Source of the DNA: Halorarum halophilum
GTDB taxonomy: Archaea > Halobacteriota > Halobacteria > Halobacteriales > Haloferacaceae
Direction: 5' to 3'
Length of the DNA: 64,000 nucleotides
Assembly: GCF_013401515.1 (NCBI RefSeq)
Contig: NZ_CP058529.1
Coordinates: 3,410,001 to 3,474,000, forward strand
Part shown: in pieces, positions 42,965-51,933 of the stretch
How the letters are laid out: the number at the start of each line of letters is the position of its first letter
Numbering within the stretch: the first letter of the stretch is position 1
Notes under the pieces: model-generated
What the model was told of the DNA's origin: nothing
What the model saw: the letters and a program-made list of their open reading frames with translations, nothing else
Database searches by the model: none
Position numbers and translations under genes: made by a program

Positions 42965-44380
42965 TCAGAGCGCGTTCTCGACCGACGTCGCCACGGACCG
43001 TGCCTTCTCCGCCAGCGGTTCCGACACCTGCCCGGCGTCGACGGCGGCGTCGAGTTCGTCGTCGTCGACGCGCTCGACTCGCCCGTCGCCGTGCTTCACA
43101 ACGTCGACGTGGAGGTCCACGTAGCGGACGGTCTCCGGGAACACCTCGACTGGGGTGCAGACGTTCACGTAGGTTCCCTTCCGGTCGCCGTCGGCGTCCC
43201 GGTACACCGTCGGGTACCACCACCGCCCCTCGCGGAACGCCGTGAGCGCGACGTCGCCTGCCTCGCGCCGGGCGTCCAGCGCGTCGTAGGTCCCGCCGGC
43301 GCTCATCTCCCGTCGAACCGAGACGGTTCCGTCGGCCGATCGCTCGGTCACCTCGCCACGGCCGAGGGTGATGAGCCTGCCGTCCGGCTTCCCGTGGCCG
43401 ATGCCGATCGAGTCCCCCTCCACGGGTCCGAACTGGTCGGCCACGACCGAGAACGGGAACCCGGAGTCGACGTCCGCGTCCGCGCCGTCGAACGAGCAGA
43501 GCGCCTCCGCGAAGTCGACGCCCGCGCTGGCCGCCGCGGAGGCGGCCTTCGTCCGGTGGTGGCCGGGCATCGTCTCGGTCACGGCCCGCCGCTCCGCGTC
43601 GAGGGCGAACCTGGATTCGCGGCCGAACCAGACCCACGCCCCGTCGGTCGGCGCGGCGACCCGTCCCGGTTCGCCCTCGGGTTCGTCGAGCACCGGGTCC
43701 AGCGCCCGGGCGCGCTCGGTCGCCCGTTCGAGCGCGTCGGCCAGCGCGTCCATGTCCGCGTCGCGGGCGTCGCGCGACCACTCGATTCCCCAGCCGTCCG
43801 GCGTGTCGGTCCCGAGGAGATCGGTCATCCCGACGAGTTCGCGGGCGGCCGCGTCGTCGCCGCCGGCGACCCGCGTCCCGTCGCGGCCGGGTACGAGCGT
43901 CGCGAGCCCCGCCATCGCCCGGATTCGCGTCGCCAGCTTCGGCCTGCCGTCGGCCCACGGCGCTCGCGGCTCGACCACCTGCACCCGGAAGACGTCGTCC
44001 TCGCCGACGTAGCCGTCGGCGTCGTCGAACGGGAGGTATCCCTCGGCCTCGCCGAGGTCGAGCACGGCGCCGCCGCCGAACGTCTCGGTCACGCGGCCGT
44101 CGAACACCGCGCCGCGCGGTGCAGGGTCGCGCCACGCGAACGCGTCGACGCCGACGTCACGGAGGAGATGGGTGGCGGACTCCACCGCGTCCGTGTCGCC
44201 GTCGACGCCGACGCCCTGCCTGTCGTCGGTCGTCTCGACGGCGACGTCGTGGTCCGCCGTCGGCAGCTCCTCGTCGAACCGTCGGCGGATGGGCGGGGAC
44301 GCCTGGACGACCTCGTGTTCGGCCTCCAGCAGTAGCCCCGTCAGAGCGGTCGCGTAGATGCCGCGAACGCGGGCCCTCAT
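42965..44380 (-). CDS. probable ribonuclease FAU-1 (RNase E/G-like, DUF402)
   Basis: A 471-residue protein beginning MRARVRGIYATALTGLLLE. The N-terminal half contains an S1-like region (GAVFDGRVTETFGGGAVLDLGEAEGYLP), as in bacterial RNase E/G and archaeal FAU-1, which binds AU-rich RNA and can cut pre-5S rRNA; the C-terminal half is a DUF402 domain (REGRWWYPTVYRDADGDRKGTYVNVCTPVEVFPETVRYVDLHVDVV). The ATG at 44380 overlaps the preceding gene's stop by 4 nt (ATGA). Longer upstream starts would enter that gene. Confidence 0.9.
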   Translation of the reverse strand: MRARVRGIYATALTGLLLEAEHEVVQASPPIRRRFDEELPTADHDVAVETTDDRQGVGVDGDTDAVESATHLLRDVGVDAFAWRDPAPRGAVFDGRVTETFGGGAVLDLGEAEGYLPFDDADGYVGEDDVFRVQVVEPRAPWADGRPKLATRIRAMAGLATLVPGRDGTRVAGGDDAAARELVGMTDLLGTDTPDGWGIEWSRDARDADMDALADALERATERARALDPVLDEPEGEPGRVAAPTDGAWVWFGRESRFALDAERRAVTETMPGHHRTKAASAAASAGVDFAEALCSFDGADADVDSGFPFSVVADQFGPVEGDSIGIGHGKPDGRLITLGRGEVTERSADGTVSVRREMSAGGTYDALDARREAGDVALTAFREGRWWYPTVYRDADGDRKGTYVNVCTPVEVFPETVRYVDLHVDVVKHGDGRVERVDDDELDAAVDAGQVSEPLAEKARSVATSVENAL

Positions 44381-44754
44381 TCGAGCGCGTCGGTCGTCCG
44401 GGCGAACCGCACCCGGTCGTGGACGGTCGCCCCGAGCGTCAGTTCCACGACGTCGTCGTTCAGGACGCGGCCCCCTTCGACGTAGACGCCCCACGAGTCG
44501 AACCGGAGGTACCCCCTGAGGTCGGCGGCGTGTGTGTACGTGTCCAGATACTCGACGCCGTGCTCCTGGATCGAATCGTCGCTGTGGGCGACGTCCATGT
44601 CGGAGTAGTACGTCCCGCCGTCGGCGAAGAACGCCTCGAGCGCCGCGGCGTCCTCCCGGACGGCCTCGGCGACGAGGTCCGACGCCTCCTCGAGGTCGTC
44701 GGTGTCGAGGCCGACCTCGCGGAGCGCGGCCTGCGTGCGCGGGTCGAAGTGCAT
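44377..44754 (-). CDS. conserved haloarchaeal protein, unknown function
   Basis: A 125-residue acidic protein (MHFDPRTQAALREVGLDTDDLEEA...), ending in VELTLGATVHDRVRFART. No transmembrane or metal motif. It overlaps the FAU-1 gene by ATGA, so it is probably translated together with it and may have a role in RNA metabolism; that is inferred from position only. A family name such as DUF7532 comes to mind but was not verified. Confidence 0.8.
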   Translation of the reverse strand: MHFDPRTQAALREVGLDTDDLEEASDLVAEAVREDAAALEAFFADGGTYYSDMDVAHSDDSIQEHGVEYLDTYTHAADLRGYLRFDSWGVYVEGGRVLNDDVVELTLGATVHDRVRFARTTDALE

Positions 44755-44842
44755 ACGCGACTCAACGACGGCAGGGGATTTGAACGGTGTGACTCGACTA
44801 TTGGCGGCAAGAACTTAGAGGGGCGAGGCCGACTTCCCGCCC

Positions 44843-45877
44843 ATGACGATCAAGGAGCGTACGGACCCGGTCGAGGAGGCCGACGACGGCTCCGCGGACC
44901 TGTACGACATCGCCACGTGGCAGGAGCGGAGCTCCCTGGACGGCCTCTCGGTCGCGATCTATCGGCTCCTCTCGGCGTCGGCTCGGTGGGGACTCATCCT
45001 CCTCGCCTTCCTGTTGCTCGTCGGGATCGGCGGGTTCTCGGCGCTCACCGACCCCGCCATCGGCGTCCTGACCGTGCTCTCTGCGGTCCCGGCGCTCGGA
45101 CTGGCCGCGTACGTCTACAAGTCCGATATCACCACGAACGAGCCCGTGACGATACTCGTCGCGACGTTCCTGCTCGGGGTGCTCACCGCGAACTTCGCGG
45201 CGGTGCTCAACAGCTTCGCCCGGCCGGCGTTCGAGGCGCTTGGATTTCTCGGCACCGTGCTGTTCTTCTTCCTCATCGTCGGCCCCGTCGAGGAGACGGT
45301 GAAGCTGCTCGCCGTCCGACTGTACGCGTACACGGACGACAGCTTCGACGCGGTGCTCGACGGCGCCGTGTACGGCGCGATGGCGGGGCTCGGCTTCGCG
45401 TTCATCGAGAACGCGCTGTACATCACACAGGGGATCGGGGTCGCGCCTGGCGAACTCGACCTGGGGCTCGGCCTCATCGGACTCGGCGGCGGCATCACGG
45501 CGACCCGCGCGCTGGCGGGACCGGGCCACGTCATCTACTCGGCGTTCGCGGGTTACTACCTCGGACTGGCGAAGTTCAACCCGGAACACCGCGGCCCGAT
45601 CGTCATCAAGGGGCTGCTCATCGCGACGGCGATCCACGCCACCTACAACTCGACGGTGGGGATCGGCGCGGGGCTGTTCGGACTGCTGTTCCAGACGCTC
45701 GGCATCCCGACGTTCGGCGGGCTGCTCGCCTACTTCGCGTACGTCATCCTGTACGACGGGTTCTTCGGGCTACTGCTGTTCCGGAAGATCCGGCGGTACC
45801 GGGTCGCCTACCGCAGTGCACACGAGGGGGGGAGGGGGGAGCCGACTACCTCCGAGCTGGCGGAGTTCGACTCCTGA
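44843..45877 (+). CDS. PrsW family intramembrane metalloprotease
   Basis: A 344-residue membrane protein with ~8 helices. The PrsW motifs are visible: EETVK at 150-154, FAFIEN at 185-190, His229 in GPGHVIYSAF and AIHATYN with His265/Asn269. Bacterial PrsW cleaves anti-sigma factors within the membrane; archaeal targets are unknown. The N-terminal ~45 residues are acidic and soluble. It stands alone and is convergent with sepF. Confidence 0.93.
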   Translation: MTIKERTDPVEEADDGSADLYDIATWQERSSLDGLSVAIYRLLSASARWGLILLAFLLLVGIGGFSALTDPAIGVLTVLSAVPALGLAAYVYKSDITTNEPVTILVATFLLGVLTANFAAVLNSFARPAFEALGFLGTVLFFFLIVGPVEETVKLLAVRLYAYTDDSFDAVLDGAVYGAMAGLGFAFIENALYITQGIGVAPGELDLGLGLIGLGGGITATRALAGPGHVIYSAFAGYYLGLAKFNPEHRGPIVIKGLLIATAIHATYNSTVGIGAGLFGLLFQTLGIPTFGGLLAYFAYVILYDGFFGLLLFRKIRRYRVAYRSAHEGGRGEPTTSELAEFDS

Positions 45878-45928
45878 TTCGACGGGAACGAACGATTTCG
45901 GGTCGGATTCGGGCGTCCGGCGTCGTGT

Positions 45929-46285
45929 TCAGACGTTCAGTTTCTCGCGGGAGACGGTCACGCCGGTCGGCGTGAGGATGAGCTGGTCGTCGCCCTTCTG
46001 GACGATGTCGCCGTCGACCTCGCTCGCGACCTGGCGGAGTTCGTCGATGATGGACTCGACCGTGCGGTCCGAGGTCGAGTGACGGGTGATGTCCGCGATG
46101 ACGAAGTCGCCGTCGTAGACGGCGTCCTTGATGTCGATGACGTCGCTCTGGTCGGCGATCTCGGCGATGTGGACCTGCATCCCGGCCCCGCCGCGGGCGT
46201 TCTCGAAGTCGTTCAGGTCGAGTTCGACGTAGTCCTCGGAGCTGTGGGTCCCCCCGCCGCCGAGGATCTTGCTCATGATGCCCAT
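45929..46285 (-). CDS. sepF: cell division protein SepF
   Basis: A 118-residue protein opening MGIMSKILGGG, an amphipathic membrane-binding helix, followed by the SepF/DUF552 core (YVELDLNDFENARGGAGMQVHIAEIADQSDVIDIKDAVYDGDFVIADITRHS...DGDIVQKGDDQLILTPTGV). In haloarchaea SepF anchors FtsZ2 to the membrane at the division site. The first ATG (46285) is preferred over codon 4, because the MG-MSKILG start is typical and TTAAAC lies ~25-28 nt upstream. Confidence 0.95.
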   Translation of the reverse strand: MGIMSKILGGGGTHSSEDYVELDLNDFENARGGAGMQVHIAEIADQSDVIDIKDAVYDGDFVIADITRHSTSDRTVESIIDELRQVASEVDGDIVQKGDDQLILTPTGVTVSREKLNV

Positions 46286-46501
46286 GGGCGAGTAATTGTG
46301 GTTGTACGTTTAAGTCCTTGCGTCAGACGGGCGAGTGACGCGTGGAGGAGCGTGAACACGTCGCCCTCGGGGCATCTCTCTCGGACAAGGTGGGTGGAGC
46401 CGGCGACGCCCGGACGACGCCTCCCGACGTCCAAGCGGCGAGGAACGCCCTCGGGTGCCGGGTCCCGCGCCTTTTTGCGGCCCGACGCGTCACCACCACC
46501 A

Positions 46502-47203
46502 ATGACGTTCAGCATCTGCGTGCGGGAGGAGTACACGGACGAGGAGGGGGAGCGGCAGGTCCGCTTCGGGGTGGCGGTGACGACGCGGCTCCCGGGCGTC
46601 GGCACGCTGTGCCCGTTCGCCTCGGAGAGCGGTGCGGTCGCGACCCAGTCGCTCGTGAACGTGGAACTCGGCCGGAAGGGCGTGAGCTACCTCGACGACG
46701 GGCTGGCGGTCGAGGACGCGCTCGAATCGCTGCTGAACGCGGACGAGGGGCGGGGCCAGCGCCAGCTTCACGGGGTCGACGCCGAGGGGACGTTCACGTT
46801 CTCGGGCGAGGAGTGCAACGACTGGTACGGACACGTCGAGGGAGAGAACTTCACCGTCGCCGGTAACCTCCTCACGGGCGAGTCCGTCGTCGACGCGGTG
46901 GCCGCGGCCTACGAGTCGGACGCGTACGGCGAGGCCCCGCTCGCCGAGCGCCTCGTCGACGCGCTGGAGGCGGGCCAGGAGGAGGGCGGCGACAAGCGCG
47001 AGGACCTCCCGGTCCAGTCGGCCGCGCTGAAGGTCACGACCACGGAGGACCGGGAGTGGGAGGCGTACCACGACGACCTCCGCGTGGACGCATCGGAGAC
47101 GCCCATCGCCGACCTTCGTGAGACGTTCGAGGAGGCGAGGCGCGGCCAGGAACTCGTCCTGGCACGGTACGACGAGGAGGACGGGGACGACGGGGACGAG
47201 TGA
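46502..47203 (+). CDS. DUF1028 domain-containing protein (Ntn-hydrolase-like)
   Basis: A 233-residue protein starting MTFSICVREEY. The DUF1028 pattern is clear: FGVAVTTRLPGVGTLCPFASESGAVATQSLVN, RQLHGVDAEGTFTFSGEECNDWYGHVEGENFTVAGNLLTG. The fold resembles Ntn hydrolases (proteasome subunits), but activity is unknown; in this protein the segment before SICV is just MTF. The transcript is probably leaderless, with CTTTTTG about 28 nt upstream. It is followed by intergenic repeat C. Confidence 0.92.
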   Translation: MTFSICVREEYTDEEGERQVRFGVAVTTRLPGVGTLCPFASESGAVATQSLVNVELGRKGVSYLDDGLAVEDALESLLNADEGRGQRQLHGVDAEGTFTFSGEECNDWYGHVEGENFTVAGNLLTGESVVDAVAAAYESDAYGEAPLAERLVDALEAGQEEGGDKREDLPVQSAALKVTTTEDREWEAYHDDLRVDASETPIADLRETFEEARRGQELVLARYDEEDGDDGDE

Positions 47204-47204
47204 A

Positions 47205-47340
47205 ATGCGGTGGCACGCGTGACCGCGAGCGCCTCCGGCGCGAGCACCGACGCGCGCGAGGGGTGAGAAGCGCAGCGAGCGCCAGCGAGCGAGCATCGCA
47301 ATCGGCTGGGGAGGACTGTGGCTTTCATCACGCCCAGCAG
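47205..47340. repeat. intergenic repeat, copy C
   Basis: CGCAATCGGCTGGGGAGG (47297-47314) is the exact inverse of 12457-12474 in copy A, and the flanks also correspond (CGCGCGAGGGGTGAG at ~47250 against CGCGCGAGGGATGAG, inverted, near 12505-12520; TGTGGCT after the core in both). It occupies the gap between the DUF1028 gene and the PUA gene. No gene is supported here. Confidence 0.65.
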
Positions 47341-47439
47341 TAGCGGTCTGCGTTCCCACACGGACGGAGTTCGATAGCCCAGGATAGATGGCCTATCGAC
47401 GAAATACGAACGGGAAGGATACCCGGACGCCCGTCGAAC

Positions 47440-47919
47440 TCAAATAGAGAACTCGTACAGGTCGTCGCCGACGTGGTGCAGCGACTTCACGACCTTCCCC
47501 GAGTCGCCGACCATCTCCGAACCGTCCACGAGCGCGCGCCCGACCCCGAGCGCCTTCCCGTGGGTCTCCTCGGCGATGACGACGAGGTCGCCCTCGGAGA
47601 TGCTCTCGTCGGCCTCGGTGATGCCCGGGCGCATCACGTCGGCGCCGTCCGAGACGAACGAGATGGCGCCCGCGTCCACGGTCACCACGCCGCGCTCGGG
47701 CGGGTGCTCGTTCGCGCCGCGAACCGTGACGAACGGCTCGTCCTCGTAGTAGAGGACGTCGGGATCGCCGTCGACCAGCACGAGGTCGAACGGCGAGTCG
47801 GTCAGCTCGACCAGCTCGAACGCGTCGGCATCGAGGTCGATCCCCAGCTGGTCCCCGAGCGTGTCCTCGATCTCCGAGACGGCGTCGCTCCGCAGGTGGT
47901 GTCGGGATTTCACGTCCAT
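47440..47919 (-). CDS. PUA domain RNA-binding protein
   Basis: A 159-residue protein: an N-terminal pre-PUA part (KSRHHLRSDAVSEIEDTLGDQLGIDLDADAFELVEL) and a C-terminal PUA domain (VVTVDAGAISFVSDGADVMRPGITEADESISEGDLVVIAEETHGKALGVGRAL). It is similar in build to the MCT-1/Tma20-like archaeal proteins that bind ribosomal or transfer RNA. ATG at 47919 chosen from similarity (MDVKSRHHLRSD). Gene stands alone. Confidence 0.9.
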   Translation of the reverse strand: MDVKSRHHLRSDAVSEIEDTLGDQLGIDLDADAFELVELTDSPFDLVLVDGDPDVLYYEDEPFVTVRGANEHPPERGVVTVDAGAISFVSDGADVMRPGITEADESISEGDLVVIAEETHGKALGVGRALVDGSEMVGDSGKVVKSLHHVGDDLYEFSI

Positions 47920-48064
47920 ACGCTGGGTGTCCGCACGTGTCGGGGATAAATCGCCCGCTCCGCCCGGCGGGACCCGGTCACTCTGACAGTCCGCCCGTCG
48001 GACACGCGGACTGTCACTCGATCGCACGAAAACCGCTAAGTCCTCCGACGTTGCACGTGTGACC

Positions 48065-48400
48065 ATGTGGGGCGCCCGGCCCAACCGGGACGGACAGTCG
48101 GTGATCTGTATCGCCTGTGGCGACTCCCTCTCGCGTCGACAGGCGCGCGAGTACGACAAGGAGGGCGATCGCTGGGACCGGCAGGGAAAGGAGTTCGAGT
48201 ACCTCTGCAAGTCGTGTCACCGGGAGCAGTGCCACCAGCCGCGGGGCGACCTCGAATCGCTGCTGCTCGACCTGGAGGCCGAGCGGGACGGCCACCTCGA
48301 CGCGGAGGGGTTCCTCCGCGCGTACAGCGACGCCGTTCGCGAGCGATACGGGACGGTGGAACCCGACGCCGAGCGTGACACCGACTCCGGGCGGGACTGA
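48065..48400 (+). CDS. small zinc finger protein (DUF7562-like)
   Basis: A 111-residue protein with a four-Cys zinc site (CIACG and CKSC, with HREQCHQPR after it) and a C-terminal acidic helix. The layout MWGARPN...VICIACGDSLSRRQAREYDKEGDRWDRQGKEFEYLCKSCHRE is conserved among haloarchaea; DUF7562 is recalled, not checked. The ATG at 48065 is ~28 nt downstream of CTAAGT; GTG at 48059 is an alternative. Function unknown. Confidence 0.82.
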   Translation: MWGARPNRDGQSVICIACGDSLSRRQAREYDKEGDRWDRQGKEFEYLCKSCHREQCHQPRGDLESLLLDLEAERDGHLDAEGFLRAYSDAVRERYGTVEPDAERDTDSGRD

Positions 48401-48592
48401 ACAGTCGCGCCGACCACCGACTACGCCACCGTCCTCCGAATCCGAATCGCCCGCGCCAGTTCGTTCGAGGGATAGCACGTACGCCACTGGCGACTCGTCC
48501 GCGGGTTCGCCCACGGTGTACGTGGTCTCCGTTCGGACGTCGAGCACGCCGTCCCCGAAACGCCTACCTACCACTCCCCCGTAGCCGCCGTC

Positions 48593-49927
48593 ATGACTGA
48601 CGCTTCTAGCGACGAGGACGAACAGGCGGCCGCGGGCACCGCCGAGGGACAGGGTCCCGTCCGGATCACCGAGGACCTCGCCGGCCACCTCCAGGACAAG
48701 CGCGAGGAGCTGTTCGAGGAGTTCGAGATCCGCGACGCCTTCCCGCCCGAGGTGAAACGGGAGGCGAAGGACCGGACGGAGGACGTGATCGAGGAGATCC
48801 GGTCCGAGGTCGACGAGCGACGGGACCTCCGGGACCTGACGACCTGGACGACCGATCCGATCGACGCGCAGGACTTCGACGACGCCATCTCCATCGAGGA
48901 GCACGACGAGGAGTACCGGCTCTGGGTCCACATCGCCGACGTCTCCCACTACGTCCACCCCGAGTCGACGATGTGGGAGGAGGCGGTCAAACGCTGTAAC
49001 ACGGTGTACCTGCCCGCCTACACCATTCACATGCTCCCGCCGGTGCTCGCGGAGACGGTCTGCTCGCTCGTCCCGAACGAGGACCGCCTCGCCCACACCG
49101 TCGAGATGCGCCTCGACAAGGAGACGCTCTCGTTCGAGGAGCTGGACATCTACAAGTCGGTCATCAACTCCGACGAGCGGCTCACCTACTCGCAGTGCGA
49201 GGAGCGACTGGACGACCCCGACCTCCCGCTCCACGAGGAGAACGTCCTCGCCTACGAGGTGGCCGACCGGATGCACGAGCAGCGGAAGGCCGACGGCTCG
49301 CTCGTCCTCAACCCCAGCCGGGACCGCGCGCACACCATCATCGAGGAGTGCATGCTGAAGGCGAACAAGGCGGTCACCCACGAACTGATGTGGAACCGCG
49401 GGGTCGAGGCGATGTACCGCGTCCACCCCCAGCCGACACCCGACCAGTGGAACGAGGCGCTCCGGGAGATCCAGGAGACGGAGGGCGTCTCCATCCCGGG
49501 CGACTCGTGGGACGACCCGCGGAAGGCCGTCAACGCCGCGCTGGAGGAGGCACCGGGGCGCGCGCTCAACAAGATCCAGCGGGCCGTGCTGAAGGTGATG
49601 CCCCGCGCGAAGTACATGAACGACCCGTTCGGGGGCCACCACGCGCTCAACTTCGACATCTACGGCCACTTCACCTCGCCCATCCGTCGACTGTCGGACC
49701 TCATCAACCACTGGATCGTCCACACGAACGACGTGCCGGAGGACCTCGTGGAACTGTGCGACCGGGCGTCGGACAAGCAGAAGGACGGCGAGACGGTCGA
49801 ACGGCTGTACAAGCAGTTCATGCAGGAGGTCGGACTCGACCCCTACGCGGTGAACAACCGCGGGCTCGAGGTCGTCGAGGACCCCGAGGACGCGACCCAC
49901 GAGACGCCCGAGACGGTACCCAAGTAA
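48593..49927 (+). CDS. ribonuclease R/RNB family exoribonuclease
   Basis: A 444-residue RNB-domain enzyme. Catalytic Asp residues lie in TTDPIDAQDFDDAISIEE, and the domain continues with LWVHIADVSHYV, PAYTIHMLPPVLAETVCSLVPNEDRLAHTVEM, GHFTSPIRRLSDLINHWIVH. It is much shorter than bacterial RNase R, lacking cold-shock and S1 domains, as is typical for haloarchaeal homologues; it degrades RNA 3' to 5'. Start is ATG 48593 (MTDASSDEDEQ). No tight neighbours. Confidence 0.95.
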   Translation: MTDASSDEDEQAAAGTAEGQGPVRITEDLAGHLQDKREELFEEFEIRDAFPPEVKREAKDRTEDVIEEIRSEVDERRDLRDLTTWTTDPIDAQDFDDAISIEEHDEEYRLWVHIADVSHYVHPESTMWEEAVKRCNTVYLPAYTIHMLPPVLAETVCSLVPNEDRLAHTVEMRLDKETLSFEELDIYKSVINSDERLTYSQCEERLDDPDLPLHEENVLAYEVADRMHEQRKADGSLVLNPSRDRAHTIIEECMLKANKAVTHELMWNRGVEAMYRVHPQPTPDQWNEALREIQETEGVSIPGDSWDDPRKAVNAALEEAPGRALNKIQRAVLKVMPRAKYMNDPFGGHHALNFDIYGHFTSPIRRLSDLINHWIVHTNDVPEDLVELCDRASDKQKDGETVERLYKQFMQEVGLDPYAVNNRGLEVVEDPEDATHETPETVPK

Positions 49928-49998
49928 CGCGGTCCGACGGGTCGTCCGTCGTCGGGACGGAGCGAAGACACATCACCGAGGCGCACGAACGTACGGGC

Positions 49999-50475
49999 AT
50001 GACCCTGAACGTCGAGGTGCCCGACCCGCCGTCGTTACGCGGCCCCCAGTCGCGCGAGGACTACGACGCCGTCGTGGAACCCGACGACGACCCGGGCGAC
50101 GACTACCGCCGGGGGGAACTCGAGACGATCCTCCGGAACGGCGCCTGGACGGACGCATTCCGGGAGTGGGCGGACGGGACGGGACTCGCGGAGAGGGAGT
50201 TCCGGACGGTCGTTCGGCTCGAACTGATCGATCGGTTCGACTTCTACTGGGACCCGTCTGAGGACGAGGTCGGCTACCGTGCGCCGGAGTTCTCCGACGA
50301 GGAACGCGGGGAGTTCGAGCGCGACGAGGATCTCGTCGAGGACGAACTCGACACGCTCGGCCGGGTCGTCTCCGAGATGCTCGAGAACGAATATCTCCCC
50401 CGAGACGACGAGAGGTGGGGGTTCTTCGCCGACGAGGAACGCGAGGACGAGTACGAGTTCCGGGACGAGGAGTAG
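49999..50475 (+). CDS. conserved acidic hypothetical protein
   Basis: A 158-residue, very acidic protein (MTLNVEVPDPPSLRGPQSREDYD...), with helical segments around ETILRNGAWTDAFREWADGTGL and ELIDRFDFYWDPSEDEVGYRAPEFSDEERGEF. No motif or family recognised. It starts 71 nt after the RNB gene in the same direction and may be cotranscribed. The codon bias matches its neighbours, and the other frames do not form a better gene. Confidence 0.75.
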   Translation: MTLNVEVPDPPSLRGPQSREDYDAVVEPDDDPGDDYRRGELETILRNGAWTDAFREWADGTGLAEREFRTVVRLELIDRFDFYWDPSEDEVGYRAPEFSDEERGEFERDEDLVEDELDTLGRVVSEMLENEYLPRDDERWGFFADEEREDEYEFRDEE

Positions 50476-50586
50476 CCGGGACCGACGGTCGTCCATCGAT
50501 CGGACGAGGGCGCAACCCGCAGGCGCCGGACCCGAACCGAGGGCGGGGCGCTCGGGGACCGTTCGCCTCCTCTCCCCCGTTCCTGA

Positions 50587-50766
50587 CTACTCCGTGGCTA
50601 TCGCGACGAGGTACGTGCGTCCGCCCCTGCGTTCCAGGTGGATGTCGCAGTCGTTGCGGTCGGCGAAGGCCTGGACCTCCGAGGAGGTGGCCTCGGTCAC
50701 GTCGATGCTCGCGCGCGTCGGGCTCTCGACGGCGATACGCTCGGGTGCGGTGACGGTCGCGCTCAT
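50587..50766 (-). CDS. 59-residue conserved-looking small protein
   Basis: A reading frame of 59 residues starting MSATVTAPERIAVESPTRASID and ending RTYLVAIATE. It has good haloarchaeal codon use, a beta-alpha-beta pattern (IAVESPTRASIDV, SSEVQAFADRNDCDIHLE, RTYLVAIA) and one Cys. A TATA-like TTACAAG (minus strand, 50793-50799) lies 30 nt upstream of the ATG, so it is likely a leaderless gene. Family not recognised. It is convergent with the previous gene. Confidence 0.65.
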   Translation of the reverse strand: MSATVTAPERIAVESPTRASIDVTEATSSEVQAFADRNDCDIHLERRGGRTYLVAIATE

Positions 50767-51088
50767 ACCCGTCCCAGGAGGGGACGGGACTTGTAAGTCG
50801 GCCTAGCGGAGTGAAAGTGAAAGTGAAGGAGAGCGTCGGGGTCCCGGTTTCGAGTCCGTGGCGGCATCGTAGAACGCGGACCCACCGATGCGGACTCCGC
50901 TTCGGCGACCGAGCGGAGGTCGGACTACCCGTTTGGACCTAATTGTTCCCGTCGACACGGCGTTCCCAGAACTCCCGATCCCGTTACTACCGATGTACTG
51001 CGACGGCGACCGTGTCGTCCCCAACTGCAAGACTACGTTCTACGGCTCACCACGTCTCGAACCGAGAACTGTCCGTTCAACCGCGCCG
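50767..51088. other. 322-nt gap without supported gene
   Basis: The left end holds the promoter of the 59-residue gene and a triple GTGAAA-like repeat at 50811-50828. Short frames exist on both strands, but none has similarity or a promoter, and base composition is lower in GC than the surrounding genes. Confidence 0.4.
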
Positions 51089-51370
51089 TCACTCGATCGT
51101 GGAGTGATTCCGTGACGCCTCGCCCGCCTCCGGCAGTTCCTCGACGGCGACGGCGCCGGAACTCCTCGCGACGACCTTGTAGCCGCAGTATGTGAACTCA
51201 ACGCTCCCCTCACGGCTGGTCCCGCTATCGCCGGCGTCGTCGAACAGCGCGTCCAGCGCGTCCGGATCGATGTAGTCGTTCAGCGGTTCGCCGAGATGCG
51301 TCGGTCGGACGCCTTCCCGTTCGGCGACCCGTTCGACGACTTCGGCGCTTAACGGGATGCCCTGACTCAT
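51089..51370 (-). CDS. HalOD1 output domain protein
   Basis: A 93-residue single-domain protein. SAEVVERVAEREGVRPTHLGEPLNDYIDPDALDALF followed by VEFTYCGYKVVARSSGAVAVEE fits the HalOD1 output domain (PF18545), found in haloarchaea both alone and fused to signalling receivers. Its function is unknown; it may be an output module for two-component signalling. Its C-terminal ~15 residues are variable. No operon partner. Confidence 0.88.
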   Translation of the reverse strand: MSQGIPLSAEVVERVAEREGVRPTHLGEPLNDYIDPDALDALFDDAGDSGTSREGSVEFTYCGYKVVARSSGAVAVEELPEAGEASRNHSTIE

Positions 51371-51519
51371 ACCGGGATAAGGCGTTAGAGTAGTGTAAGC
51401 ATTATCGTAGCGATTACGAGTGCTTCTTTGGAGCGACAGGAGGGACGTTCATTCAAACGAATCCGGGGAAGACCGAGAGCCCATCACGGGGGGAGAACGA
51501 GGCGAGTGCACTCGAACGC

Positions 51520-51858
51520 TCATTCGGGGTCCGCCCGTCGACCCTCCGACTCGTCGGGACTCTCGACGACGCTGATGTAGGTCTCGTCGTCCCGCCACAG
51601 TTCGACCGCCACGCCGTCCCCCGAAATGGTTACGGTCGTTCTCGGGGTCGAGTTTCTGTGGAAGAGGTCGTTCAGCGCCTCGTGGTCGATGTCGTCGAAG
51701 AGGGCGAAGTGGGATCGCTCGAGGTCCTGCCCCATGCTGTCCTGAATGGCGTCGAGTATCGCGTCCGTAAGGGGCGCGTTCGGATCCGCCACATAAGTTT
51801 CCCGTACACTACCAATCTCGGAAGTCGGCTCCTCCATCACGTGGGAGTAACGCGTCAC
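51520..51858 (-). CDS. HalOD1 output domain protein (divergent)
   Basis: A 112-residue protein with the HalOD1 pattern (LTDAILDAIQDSMGQDLERSHFALFDDIDHEALNDLF then VTISGDGVAVELWRDDETYISV). The GTG at 51858 is chosen because TTAATAT (minus strand, 51881-51887) lies ~26 nt upstream, giving a leaderless start; the ATG at 51837 is the alternative. It is the second HalOD1 gene within 800 nt and, like the first, stands alone. Confidence 0.8.
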   Translation of the reverse strand: MTRYSHVMEEPTSEIGSVRETYVADPNAPLTDAILDAIQDSMGQDLERSHFALFDDIDHEALNDLFHRNSTPRTTVTISGDGVAVELWRDDETYISVVESPDESEGRRADPE

Positions 51859-51933
51859 CTACCCAAACTCGTCGGGCTCGATATTAACGGGGTTTATGAG
51901 TAGCCGGTCGTTTTCCGTGTCGGACTCGACCTA

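Noticed and set aside
48401-48592. Minus-strand segment reading LDVRTETTYTVGEPADESPVAYVLSLERTG
   Set aside because: Looks protein-like and lies in a gap, but the frame continues antisense into both neighbours without a proper start or stop; kept only as a remark.
50888-51115. 75-codon plus-strand frame
   Set aside because: No promoter and no family; overlaps the end of the HalOD1 gene on the other strand.
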